Below, one piece after another: positions 48,270 to 57,515 of a DNA stretch of 64,000 nucleotides (position 1 is the stretch's first letter; each line of letters begins with the position of its first letter). Below the pieces are notes generated by a model, which worked only from the letters and a program-made list of their open reading frames with translations, was not told the origin of the DNA and did no database searches. This DNA is from Phenylobacterium aquaticum (GTDB taxonomy: Bacteria; Pseudomonadota; Alphaproteobacteria; Caulobacterales; Caulobacteraceae). The stretch covers positions 1 through 64,000 of the forward strand of contig CANCJJ010000008.1 of the NCBI GenBank assembly GCA_947378305.1, read 5' to 3'. A program made the position numbers and the translations under genes.

Positions 48270-48299
48270 GGTGTGGTCCTTCGAAGGTGTCAGAATCAA

Positions 48300-49472
48300 T
48301 CAGTCAATCAGTTTGGCGTCGGCGGCGGCCTGGGCCGCAGCGACATCGGCCTTGAAGCCTTGCGCCGCAAGGGCCTCCGCTAGGGCCGTCAGGCATAGCC
48401 GGACATGCCAGGGCGTCGCCGAAGAGCCCATCAGGCCAATACGCCAGACCTTGCCCTTGAGCGGTCCCAGCCCGGCCCCGAGTTCCAGGTCCCAGGCCTT
48501 GAGCACGTGGGCGCGGACGGCAGCTTCATCGACGCCCTCTGGCACCAGGATCGTATTGAGCTGGGGCAGGCGCGAGGCCTCCGCCACCAGAAACTTCAGA
48601 CCCATGGCCTCAAGTCCGGCAGCAAGGGCCTCATGGGTGCGGGCATGGCGGACCATGACGGCCTGCTGGCCTTCCTCGAACAGGGCCACAAGGGATTCGT
48701 GCAGGCCGTAGAGGGCATTGATCGGGGCGGTATGATGATAGGTCCGCCCACCCTCGCCGCCCCAGTAGCTCATGAGCAGGTTGAAATCGAGCAACCAGTT
48801 CCGAACCTTGGTCTTGCGCCCTGTAATGGCCTTCTGGGCGCGCGGGGACAGGGCAATGGGCGACAGGCCCGGAGGGGCTGAGAGGCACTTCTGGGTCCCG
48901 GAATAGACCACATCGGCATCCCAGGCCGCGACATCCACGGTAATGCCGCCGAGCGAGGTCACGCAGTCCACGATGGACAGGGCCCCATATTTGCGCGCCA
49001 GGCCGCAGAGGGTTGCCGCGTCGGAGCGCACGCCGGTCGAGGTCTCGGCATGGACAAAGGCCAGCACCTTGACGGGGCCAGACTTCAGGGCCTCTTCGAT
49101 CTGGTGGGGGTCCACGGGCAGACCCCAGTCAAACTCAACCTTGGTGACCTCCGCACCGGCCCGATCCGCCATGTCGGCCATGCGGCCCCCAAAGGCCCCG
49201 TTAATGGCAATGACCGCCCGGTCACCCGGCTCAAGCAGGTTCATGATGGCCGCTTCCATGCCCGCCGTGCCCGGCGCCGGCAGGGGAACGCAGGCATGGT
49301 CAGGCGCGTTGAACAAGCGGCCCAGGGAAGATTTGATCTCTTCCATCAGGGACTGAAAGGCAGGATCGAGGTGACCGATGGTCGGACGGGCAAGGGCTGC
49401 AAGCACCCGGGGGCTGACATCCGAGGGGCCGGGGCCCATCAGTATGCGGCGGGGGGGATGAAAACTCTGCAT
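48300..49472 (-). CDS. Alanine-glyoxylate / serine-glyoxylate aminotransferase family protein
   Basis: RRILMGPGPSDVSPRVLAALARPTIGHLDPAF, LPAPGTAGMEAAI, HAETSTGVRSDA, VVYSGTQKCLSAPPGLSPIALS PLP-lysine region. Confidence 0.94.
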   Translation of the reverse strand: MQSFHPPRRILMGPGPSDVSPRVLAALARPTIGHLDPAFQSLMEEIKSSLGRLFNAPDHACVPLPAPGTAGMEAAIMNLLEPGDRAVIAINGAFGGRMADMADRAGAEVTKVEFDWGLPVDPHQIEEALKSGPVKVLAFVHAETSTGVRSDAATLCGLARKYGALSIVDCVTSLGGITVDVAAWDADVVYSGTQKCLSAPPGLSPIALSPRAQKAITGRKTKVRNWLLDFNLLMSYWGGEGGRTYHHTAPINALYGLHESLVALFEEGQQAVMVRHARTHEALAAGLEAMGLKFLVAEASRLPQLNTILVPEGVDEAAVRAHVLKAWDLELGAGLGPLKGKVWRIGLMGSSATPWHVRLCLTALAEALAAQGFKADVAAAQAAADAKLID

Positions 49473-49538
49473 GGTGCGCCCTCAAGAAAATTGCCCGCAA
49501 GGATTACGGGAAGCCGGGACCGATGTCAGCCTGCCAAT

Positions 49539-50315
49539 TCAGCCCAGCAATCGCGCCTCGATCCGGGACCTGAGGACGGCGTCAATGCCCAGCACATCCT
49601 GAAGATAGCCGTCGATCGAGCCCGACGTGTCGACAATGCGCCGGAAAGCACGATCCAGGTAGGATTCATGGACCGAGACGGCGACCCGCAAGGCCTGGTC
49701 ATCGATCTTTAGGCCGGTAAGGTCCTGAATGTAGGAATCCAGGAACCGCACCCGGCTCTGGATCCGGCCTTCGATATTTGTGGCGAGATAGTCGGTGACG
49801 ACATCATGAGGATGGACGCCAGCCAGGTGATGGGTGAGGGCACAGATCATGCCCGTGCGATCCTTGCCCGCCGCGCAATGAACCAGGATCGCTCCGTCTG
49901 TTTCACCCAATGCCCGGAAATAGCGGGAAAACAGGTCTATGTGGCGGGCCTCATAGGGCAGGTTGTGATAGAAATTCAGGGAATCCTTGCGGAACCAGTC
50001 GCCATCCAGGGTTTCGGCCTGTTTGAGGAGAACAGACCAGTCTTCGTTGACATGCTCCTCATGGTTTTCAACGACCTGGCCCGAAAATCCGTCCCAGCGC
50101 CGGGAGGGTTCACGCCCACGCTCAAGCGGACGCCGGAGGTCGACAATCACGCTGATCCCCAGGGCCTTGAGCACCTCCAGATCTGCTGGGGTGGCCCCGG
50201 AATGGTTGGCAGACCGATAGAGCTGACCCCGCTTCAGGCCCCGACCACAGACGGTCTCATAGCCGCCGAAGTCCCGGAAGTTCTCGATGCCTTCGAGGTC
50301 AAGGTGTCGCGTCAT
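49539..50315 (-). CDS. Tyrosine-protein phosphatase (tyrosine/serine phosphatase family)
   Basis: ENFRDFGGYETVCGRGLKRGQLYRSANHSGAT N-terminal motif; ILVHCAAGKDRTGM (HCxxGxxR). Confidence 0.93.
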   Translation of the reverse strand: MTRHLDLEGIENFRDFGGYETVCGRGLKRGQLYRSANHSGATPADLEVLKALGISVIVDLRRPLERGREPSRRWDGFSGQVVENHEEHVNEDWSVLLKQAETLDGDWFRKDSLNFYHNLPYEARHIDLFSRYFRALGETDGAILVHCAAGKDRTGMICALTHHLAGVHPHDVVTDYLATNIEGRIQSRVRFLDSYIQDLTGLKIDDQALRVAVSVHESYLDRAFRRIVDTSGSIDGYLQDVLGIDAVLRSRIEARLLG

Positions 50316-50326
50316 ATTGCCAGGCC

Positions 50327-51778
50327 TCAGCGGAAGGGAGGTTCGTCAAAGCTGCGCAGTTTGCGCGAATGCAGCCTGGGCCCCTCGTTGCGCAGGAGGT
50401 CCATGGTCGACAGACCAATCTGGAGGTGCTGGCCGATTGCACGTTCATAGAAGGCATTGGCCTGGCCCGGCAGTTTGATCTCGCCATGCAGGGGCTTGTC
50501 AGACACGCATAACAAGGTCCCGTAGGGCACCCGGAAGCGGTAGCCCTGAGCCGCAATCGTGGCGCTTTCCATGTCTATGGCCACAGCGCGGGACTGGTTG
50601 AACCGGATCGCGCTGGAAGAATATCGCAATTCCCAGTTTCGATCATCGGTGGTGACCACCGTGCCGGTCCGCAGACGGCGCTTCAGGAGCTCACCCGCCT
50701 CGCCCGTGACCTGTTCGGCCGCGCGTCCAAGAGCCACCTGAACCTCGGCAATCGGGGGAATTGGGATTTCCGGTGGCAGGACACCATCCAGAACATGGTC
50801 GTCCCGCAGATAGGCATGGGCCAGGACATAGTCCCCAATGGTCTGGGAGCCACGTAGTCCGCCACAGTGGCCGATCATGAGCCAGGCTTGGGGGCGCAGG
50901 ACCGCCAGGTGATCGGTGATGGTTTTCGCATTGGACGGGCCGACCCCGATATTGACCAGGGTAATGCCGCGACGGCCCTCGGCCATCAGGTGATAGGCCG
51001 GCATTTGGTGACGCCGCCAGGGGCCTTCCGCCACCATCTGTTCGGGATTTGGGGTCTCCTTGGTGACCAGGATCCGCCCGGCTGCGGACAGGGCAGTATA
51101 TGGGCCGTCGCCCTTGAGCTGCCCACAGGCCCAGCGAACGAACTCATCCACATAGCGATGATAGTTGGTGAAGAGGATGAACTGCTGGACGTCCTCAGCC
51201 GGTGTTCCGGTGTAGTGGGTCAGGCGCGCCAGGGAGAAATCCGTCCGAAGGCCATCAAACAGGGCCAGGGGGCGGGGATCATCCGGGTTCATGTGCCATT
51301 GGCCATCGGCGACCTCGTCACCGATGTTTGCAAGTTCCGTGGTCGGGAAGTGCCGGGCGATTTCGGACGCGCCAATATCGGCCTTGGCGAGGTCCACGGA
51401 CCCATCGAGGACGTAAGGAAAGGGAATTTCCTGGTCTGACCGCTCGACGTCGATCTCGACCTTAAAATCCTGCATCAGCAAGGAGATCTGCTCAATCAGA
51501 TAGGCCTTGTAATGATCGGGGCGTGTCACCGTCACCGCATACTGGCCGGGCGTGCCGATCCGGGCATAGGCGCGCGATAGCCGGGGATAGTCCTGGCCTG
51601 CGGGCCAGTTCAGCGTCAGTCTGGGATAGGTAAAGGCACGCGCGGCCCGGACCGCCGGGTCCGGAGGCGGGCCACCTGCCAGGAAGGTTTTCAAGGCTTC
51701 GCGCAGGGCTTCGACCGAAGCACGGTATTCATCGTCTAACCGTTGCCAGATGCGAACGGCGTCTTGTTCTGTTGTCAT
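50327..51778 (-). CDS. amn: AMP nucleosidase
   Basis: FTYPRLTLNWPAGQDYPRLSRAYARIGTPGQYAVTVTRP, RRGITLVNIGVGPSNAKTITDHLAVLRPQAWLMIGHCGGLR, AVAIDMESATIAAQGYRFRVPYGTLLCVSDKPLHGEIKLPG. Confidence 0.95.
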   Translation of the reverse strand: MTTEQDAVRIWQRLDDEYRASVEALREALKTFLAGGPPPDPAVRAARAFTYPRLTLNWPAGQDYPRLSRAYARIGTPGQYAVTVTRPDHYKAYLIEQISLLMQDFKVEIDVERSDQEIPFPYVLDGSVDLAKADIGASEIARHFPTTELANIGDEVADGQWHMNPDDPRPLALFDGLRTDFSLARLTHYTGTPAEDVQQFILFTNYHRYVDEFVRWACGQLKGDGPYTALSAAGRILVTKETPNPEQMVAEGPWRRHQMPAYHLMAEGRRGITLVNIGVGPSNAKTITDHLAVLRPQAWLMIGHCGGLRGSQTIGDYVLAHAYLRDDHVLDGVLPPEIPIPPIAEVQVALGRAAEQVTGEAGELLKRRLRTGTVVTTDDRNWELRYSSSAIRFNQSRAVAIDMESATIAAQGYRFRVPYGTLLCVSDKPLHGEIKLPGQANAFYERAIGQHLQIGLSTMDLLRNEGPRLHSRKLRSFDEPPFR

Positions 51779-51891
51779 GATGTCTAATAGCAGCTTTTCC
51801 CGGCAATTTCGAGATGCTCTGTTCAGGCGGTCTGGACGAAGCCTGCAATCCCGGCGACAAGGTCAGCCTAGGCTTGTCTCGGGGATCGCTC

Positions 51892-53145
51892 ATGAATCGT
51901 CTGTTCACCACATTCGTGGTCCTGGCCATGGTCGCAGGCGTCGGTGCCGGATGGGCGGCGCACACCTTCCTGACCCCGGACCAGACCGCCAGTTTTGCCG
52001 ACAACCTGTCCATCATCACGACCATATTTCTTCGCATGATCAAGATGATCATCGCGCCCCTGGTCTTTTCGACCCTGGTGGCCGGGATTGCGCACATGGA
52101 AGATGCAGCCGCCGTGGGCCGGGTGGGTGTGAAGGCCATGTTCTGGTTCATTATGGCCTCGATCTTCTCGCTGACCATTGGTCTGATTATGGTTCACCTG
52201 CTCCAGCCCGGAGCGGGAATTTCGCTCGACCCTGCCGTTGCAGCCGCCCAGGCGGCCTCGACGACCCCGGCCCTGACCCTCAAGGAATTCCTGACCACCC
52301 ACCTGGTGCCAGACTCCATCATCAAGGCCATGGCGAATAACGAAATCCTGCCGATCGTGATCTTCTCCGTCTTCATCGGCACGGCCGTGTCCTCCCTGGA
52401 AGACCGAGCGCCGGCCGTTATGGTGCTGGTGGAACAGATCGCCGCCATCATGCTCAAGGTCACCAGCTATGTCATGCTGGCCTCGCCGTTGGCGATCTTC
52501 GCCGCCCTGGCCTCGGTGATTTCAACCAAGGGGCTGGATATCCTGGGGGCCTATGCGCGGTTTGTCGGAGGGTTCTACCTGTCCCTGGGCCTGCTCTGGG
52601 TTCTGTTACTTGGGGCCCTCGTGGTCTTTGTCGGGCCCCGGGCTTTCCGCCTGATTGCCGGGATTCGCCAGCCTATCCTTTTGGCCTTTTCCACGGCATC
52701 GTCAGAAGCGGCCTATCCAGGCACCCTGTCAGCGCTCCAGAACTTCGGGGTTTCGCGCAAGGTGGCCAGTTTTGTCCTGCCGCTTGGCTATTCGTTCAAT
52801 CTGGACGGATCGATGATGTACTGCACCTTTGCGACCCTCTTCATCGCCCAGATCTATGGGGTGCACCTGTCGCTTATGCAGCAGATCACCATGCTGGGGC
52901 TATTGATGGTCACATCAAAGGGCATGGCGGGAGTCCCAAAGGCCTCCATCGTCGTGATCGCCGCCACCCTGACCTATTTCAAACTGCCTGAGGCCGGGAT
53001 CGGCCTGATCCTTGGCGTTGACCAGTTGCTGGACATGGGACGTTCCGCCACGAATGTGGTCGGCAATTCCGTTGCCAGTGCCGTGGTCGCGCGTTGGGAA
53101 AACCAGATCGTCGAGCCTGGAAAAGAAGCTCAGGCGGGCGCTTAA
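51892..53145 (+). CDS. Dicarboxylate/amino acid:cation symporter (DAACS family)
   Basis: FLRMIKMIIAPLVFSTLVAGIAHM, AFSTASSEAAYPGTLSALQNFGVSRKVASFVLPLGYSFNLDGSMMY signature. Confidence 0.95.
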   Translation: MNRLFTTFVVLAMVAGVGAGWAAHTFLTPDQTASFADNLSIITTIFLRMIKMIIAPLVFSTLVAGIAHMEDAAAVGRVGVKAMFWFIMASIFSLTIGLIMVHLLQPGAGISLDPAVAAAQAASTTPALTLKEFLTTHLVPDSIIKAMANNEILPIVIFSVFIGTAVSSLEDRAPAVMVLVEQIAAIMLKVTSYVMLASPLAIFAALASVISTKGLDILGAYARFVGGFYLSLGLLWVLLLGALVVFVGPRAFRLIAGIRQPILLAFSTASSEAAYPGTLSALQNFGVSRKVASFVLPLGYSFNLDGSMMYCTFATLFIAQIYGVHLSLMQQITMLGLLMVTSKGMAGVPKASIVVIAATLTYFKLPEAGIGLILGVDQLLDMGRSATNVVGNSVASAVVARWENQIVEPGKEAQAGA

Positions 53146-53200
53146 AAACCTCCCCCTGACACCCTATGTCTAGCCTCTGAAGGCGAGGCTTACGGGTGTC

Positions 53201-54130
53201 ATGAGCAATCCTCTTCGAACTTTTTTCCTGCTGACGGGCCTGATTGCTACTTTCCTCATTGTCGGGGACATGGCCGGAGGCGAGCGGGGTATCTTGATCG
53301 GCTTGGTTTTGGCCCTTGGCCTAGGCCTGGTCGCCTATCTGAATGCCGACCGGTTCGTTCTGGCCCTTTATCGCGCCAGGGCGGTCGATGGCACGGATCC
53401 AGACCCGCGCATTCAGGCCTTTGTCAAAGATACCCTGAAAATGGCGGAACAGGCCTGTATGCCCCTGCCGCGGATATACCTTACCGACCAGTCCCAGCCC
53501 AATGCCTTTACGGCTGGACGAGACCCAGCCCACGCCTCCGTGATTGCCACACAAGGTATGATTGAGGTCCTGAACCGACGCGAGATCCGGGCGGTAATGG
53601 CCCATGAACTGGCCCATATCATCTCGGGCCATACCCTGCCCATGACCCTCACAGCCACAATGGCCGGAACACTTTCTGCCCTGGGAAGCCTTTCAGCCCT
53701 GTCGGGCATTTTGCAGAAAGAGGAAAGACAGAGCGCGCGCTCCGGCCGTCCGGGCTCGAGCCTGCTGGCACCGGTTGCCGCCGCCCTGGTACGAATGTCG
53801 ATCCGTCGACATCGGGTGTTTCAGGCGGACAGGATCGGCGCTGACATCTGCGGAGATCCCGAGGCTCTGGCCAGCGCCTTGCGGAAAATTGCTGCCTCCG
53901 TGCGCGACGTGCCCAACAGGACAGCCCTGGTCCACCCTGCAACCAGCCACCTGTTCATCGTCAACCCCTTGAGGCGACAGGGTTTTGAAGCCGGCTCATT
54001 GCGCCTCTCGGACACAGGGGTCTTTCAGGAACGGCGGCAAGCGCGCGGTGTCGATGCCCTGTTTTCCACTCACCCCGACACAGGCCAACGGGTGGCCGCC
54101 CTGCTCGACATGGCCAATCGTCGCTGCTGA
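53201..54130 (+). CDS. M48-family (HtpX-like) metalloprotease
   Basis: VMAHELAHIISGH HExxH-type motif (HELAH), N-terminal TM helices, FTAGRDPAHASVIATQGMIEVLNRRE. Confidence 0.9.
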   Translation: MSNPLRTFFLLTGLIATFLIVGDMAGGERGILIGLVLALGLGLVAYLNADRFVLALYRARAVDGTDPDPRIQAFVKDTLKMAEQACMPLPRIYLTDQSQPNAFTAGRDPAHASVIATQGMIEVLNRREIRAVMAHELAHIISGHTLPMTLTATMAGTLSALGSLSALSGILQKEERQSARSGRPGSSLLAPVAAALVRMSIRRHRVFQADRIGADICGDPEALASALRKIAASVRDVPNRTALVHPATSHLFIVNPLRRQGFEAGSLRLSDTGVFQERRQARGVDALFSTHPDTGQRVAALLDMANRRC

Positions 54131-54136
54131 CCGGGC

Positions 54137-55174
54137 CTATTTGGCGCCGACGGGCTCTTCCACACGACGGGACATGAGCTTGTCGAACTCGCCCCAAACG
54201 CCGCTTGACCCATGCCATTGACCCTTGGTGGCCGCCTTGGAATATTCGGTAGAGCGCGCCTCGAAGAAGTTGGCATGTTCGACGCCCGAGAGCATGGACT
54301 GCAACCAGGGCAGCGGATTTTCCTTGATCCCGTAAACTTCCGGCAAGGCCAGCTGGCGCAGACGCCAGTCGGCGATAAAACGAATATAGGCCTTGATGTC
54401 ATCCGGGGTCATGCCCTGGATCTCGCCGGCATTGAAGGCCAGGTCGATAAACTTGTCCTCAAGCCCCACCACCGTCTTGCAGCAATCGACAATGTCGTCG
54501 GCGACGGACTTGGTGACGGCCCCGGTTTCCTTGTTGAAGGCATGATAGAGCTTGATCACGCCTTCGCAGTGCAGGCTCTCATCCCGGACGGACCAAGACA
54601 CGATCTGTCCCATGCCCTTCATCTTGTTGTGCCGGGGGAAGTTCATCAGCATGGCAAAGCTGGCGAAGAGCTGGAGCCCCTCGGTGAAGCCGCCGAACAT
54701 GGCGAGCGTCCGGGCGATATCTGCGTGGGTCTCGACGCCGAACTTCTGCATGTAATCGTGCTTGTCGCGCATTTCCTGGAATTCCAGAAAAGCGGTGAAC
54801 TCGGAATCCGGCATGCCAATGGTCTCAAGGAGCAAGGCATAGGCCGCGATGTGGATCGTCTCCATATTGGAGAACGATGACAGCATCATCTTGACTTCGG
54901 TCGGTTTGAAGACGCGGGAATAGCGCTCCATGTAATTGTCGTTTACCTCGACATCCGACTGGGTGAAGAAGCGGAAAATTTGGGTGAGCAGGTTGCGCTC
55001 GCCGTCATTGAGTTTGGTAGCCCAGTCCTTGAGGTCCTCGCCAAGCGGAACTTCCTCGGGCATCCAGTGCACCTGCTGCTGCTTCTTCCAGTACTCATAG
55101 GCCCACGGATAGCGGAAGGGCTTGTAGGCATAGGAGGGCGTAAGGAGGCCTGGGAGAATGAGACTGGCGGACAC
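54137..55174 (-). CDS. nrdB: Ribonucleoside-diphosphate reductase subunit beta (class I)
   Basis: YPWAYEYWKKQQQVHWMPEEVPLGEDLKDW, SNMETIHIAAYALLLETIG (ExxH and radical Tyr), RDESLHCEGVIKLYH. Confidence 0.96.
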   Translation of the reverse strand: MSASLILPGLLTPSYAYKPFRYPWAYEYWKKQQQVHWMPEEVPLGEDLKDWATKLNDGERNLLTQIFRFFTQSDVEVNDNYMERYSRVFKPTEVKMMLSSFSNMETIHIAAYALLLETIGMPDSEFTAFLEFQEMRDKHDYMQKFGVETHADIARTLAMFGGFTEGLQLFASFAMLMNFPRHNKMKGMGQIVSWSVRDESLHCEGVIKLYHAFNKETGAVTKSVADDIVDCCKTVVGLEDKFIDLAFNAGEIQGMTPDDIKAYIRFIADWRLRQLALPEVYGIKENPLPWLQSMLSGVEHANFFEARSTEYSKAATKGQWHGSSGVWGEFDKLMSRRVEEPVGAK

Positions 55175-55238
55175 GGGCGTTTTCCTGCGACTCGGACTTG
55201 GGTTTAGCGATTGAGTCGCGAGACTAACCGCCCTTGTG

Positions 55239-55286
55239 GCACAACATCTAGAGGTGATTTCCCAAACGACCCCTAGATATTGATCT
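55239..55286 (-). promoter_or_regulatory. Putative paired NrdR boxes upstream of nrdB
   Basis: GCACAACATCTAGAGG and, on the opposite strand, ATCAATATCTAGGGG; 31 nt centre-to-centre; 9-11/16 match to ACACWATATATWGTGT. Confidence 0.55.
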
Positions 55287-55310
55287 AACTGGCAGCGAGG
55301 TTAACCCGGA

Positions 55311-57176
55311 CTATTGGCAGGCCAGGCACTCGTCATAGTCCGTCGGGGCCTGGGGACCCAGGTCGACGTGGACGATGGCTTCTCCACCGGCGTGACTTGC
55401 CCTCTGCACCGACTTTGAGCGCAGATAGTAGAGCGACTTGCAGCCCCGCTCCCAGGCCTGCCAATGCAGCATGTGGAGGTCCCATTTGTCGACGTCCCCG
55501 GGCAGGAAGATATTCACCGACTGGGACTGGCAGATGTCCGGTGTCCGGTCGGCTGCCAGTTCGATCACCCAGCGCTGATCCAGCTCGAAGGCCGTCTTGT
55601 AGACATCCTTCTCGTCCTGACTCAGGACATCGAGATGTTGCACGGAGCCCTCGTTTTCCAGGATCGTGTCCCAAACTGCCGGGGTATTGGCGCCCTTGGT
55701 GTCGAGGAGTCGCTCCAGGTAGGGATTCTTGACGGCAAAACTGCCGGACAGGGTCTTGTGGGTATAGATATTGGCGGGGATTGGCTCGATCCCGGCGCTG
55801 GTGCCGCCGCATATGATCGAAATCGACGCCGTCGGGGCAATGGCCAGCTTGTGGGAGAACCGTTCCATAATGCCGCGATCGGCCGCGTCAGGGCAGGCCC
55901 CCCGTTCGACCGCCAGGGTCCGCGAGGCCGCATCACACTGTCGGCGCAGATGTTTGAAGAGGCGCATGTTCCAGGACTTGGCCATGGCGCTTTCGAAAGG
56001 CACATTCTGCATTTGCAGGAAGGAATGGAAGCCCATCAGGCCCAGACCCACCGACCGTTCCCGCTTGGCGGCGTAGACCGCATTGGCCATTTCCGGCGGG
56101 GCCCGTGAGATGAAGTCCTCCAGAACATTGTCCAGGAAGCGCATAATGTCTTCGATGAAGGTCGGATGATCACGCCATTCCATGAAGCTCTCGGCATTCA
56201 CGGAGGACAGGCAGCAGACTGCGGTCCGGTCATGACCCAGGTGATCCATGCCGGTATGCAGCATGATTTCCGAGCACAGGTTCGACTGGCGCACCGACAG
56301 GCCGAGGTCCCTTTGGTGCTGGGGCATGGACCGGTTTACGGTGTCGGAGAAGATCAGATAGGGCTCGCCGGTCTGGAGACGAATTTCCAGAATTTTCTGC
56401 CACAGGGACCGCGCGTCAACTTCGCGCAGGACTTCGTTGTTCTTCGGCGACCGCAGACCGAACATGGCCCCGTCCCGAACAGCTTCCATGAACTCGTCCG
56501 AAATCGAAATGCCATGATGCAGGTTCAGAGACTTGCGGTTGAAGTCGCCCGAGGGTTTGCGGATTTCAAGGAACTCCTCGATCTCGGGGTGATGGACATC
56601 CAGATAGACAGCCGCAGAGCCCCGGCGCAGAGAGCCCTGGCTGATGGCCAGGGTCAGGGAGTCCATGACGCGAATGAAAGGGATGATCCCGCTGGTCTGG
56701 CCCGCACCCTTTACCTTTTCGCCGATTGAGCGAACACCGCCCCAATAGGTGCCAATGCCGCCGCCGTTTGAGGCCAGGGCAACATTCTCGTTCCAGATGC
56801 CCTGGATGCCGCCCAGAGAATCCCCCACCGAGTTCAGAAAGCAGGAAATCGGCAGGCCGCGGTCGGCACCGCCATTCGACAGCACCGGCGTGGACGGCAT
56901 GAACCAGAGGCGGGAAATATAGTCATAGACCCTCTGGGCATGGTCGGCATCGTCGGCATAGGCCGTGGCCACCCGCGCAAACATGTCCTGATAGCTCTCG
57001 CCAGGCAGCAGATAGCGGTCTTCCAGGGTCGTCTTGCCGAAATCGGTCAGCAGGGCATCCCGGGAGCGGTCCACCTCGACCTTCCGAATCAATTGCAGCT
57101 GGGGACGCTCCACCCTGTCCGTCCCAGCCTTGGCCGTGGCCGGGGTCATCCGCAAAACTGATTCACTGCCGCTCAT
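55311..57176 (-). CDS. nrdA: Ribonucleoside-diphosphate reductase subunit alpha (class I)
   Basis: FMPSTPVLSNGGADRGLPISCFLNSVGDSL, NLCSEIMLHT, MPSTPVLSNGG, APTASISIICGGTSAGIEPI, C-terminal CLACQ; no obvious N-terminal ATP cone. Confidence 0.96.
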   Translation of the reverse strand: MSGSESVLRMTPATAKAGTDRVERPQLQLIRKVEVDRSRDALLTDFGKTTLEDRYLLPGESYQDMFARVATAYADDADHAQRVYDYISRLWFMPSTPVLSNGGADRGLPISCFLNSVGDSLGGIQGIWNENVALASNGGGIGTYWGGVRSIGEKVKGAGQTSGIIPFIRVMDSLTLAISQGSLRRGSAAVYLDVHHPEIEEFLEIRKPSGDFNRKSLNLHHGISISDEFMEAVRDGAMFGLRSPKNNEVLREVDARSLWQKILEIRLQTGEPYLIFSDTVNRSMPQHQRDLGLSVRQSNLCSEIMLHTGMDHLGHDRTAVCCLSSVNAESFMEWRDHPTFIEDIMRFLDNVLEDFISRAPPEMANAVYAAKRERSVGLGLMGFHSFLQMQNVPFESAMAKSWNMRLFKHLRRQCDAASRTLAVERGACPDAADRGIMERFSHKLAIAPTASISIICGGTSAGIEPIPANIYTHKTLSGSFAVKNPYLERLLDTKGANTPAVWDTILENEGSVQHLDVLSQDEKDVYKTAFELDQRWVIELAADRTPDICQSQSVNIFLPGDVDKWDLHMLHWQAWERGCKSLYYLRSKSVQRASHAGGEAIVHVDLGPQAPTDYDECLACQ

Positions 57177-57232
57177 AATCTCAAATCCATACTGTCATTC
57201 GAATCGAATGAAGCCCCAGCCCCACCCGTATA

Positions 57233-57279
57233 TGTCTACATCTAGTGGGTCGCCCACCAGATTGCGCTACATCATGGGG
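57233..57279 (-). promoter_or_regulatory. Putative paired NrdR boxes upstream of nrdA
   Basis: TGTCTACATCTAGTGG and GCGCTACATCATGGGG, both with CTACATC, 31 nt centre-to-centre. Confidence 0.5.
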
Positions 57280-57301
57280 CCATGAACCCTAATGACTCGT
57301 C

Positions 57302-57336
57302 AACGGGGAGAAGGAGTTGTCCCCGTTTGTTTTTTG
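57302..57336 (+). terminator. Orphan plus-strand intrinsic terminator-like hairpin
   Basis: AACGGGGA-GAAGGAGTTG-TCCCCGTT-TGTTTTTT; no plus-strand gene identified immediately upstream. Confidence 0.45.
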
Positions 57337-57453
57337 CTAACGAAAGGTTAATAGCCAGCTTCGGGCTTGAACACACAGGGGTTTCCGTCAGCCGTCCACA
57401 GCCTGGTCACGAGAGTGTGAATCCTTGATCGGGGATCGGGTTTCCAGACAAAC

Positions 57454-57481
57454 AAAAGGGCCCGGTCTTGCGACCGGGCCC
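57454..57481 (-). terminator. Rho-independent terminator downstream of the OmpA-family gene
   Basis: Reverse strand GGGCCCGGTC-GCAA-GACCGGGCCC-TTTT. Confidence 0.8.
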
Positions 57482-57515
57482 TCTGTAATCTCAGCTGAAA
57501 AGCCGGGGATCGAAA

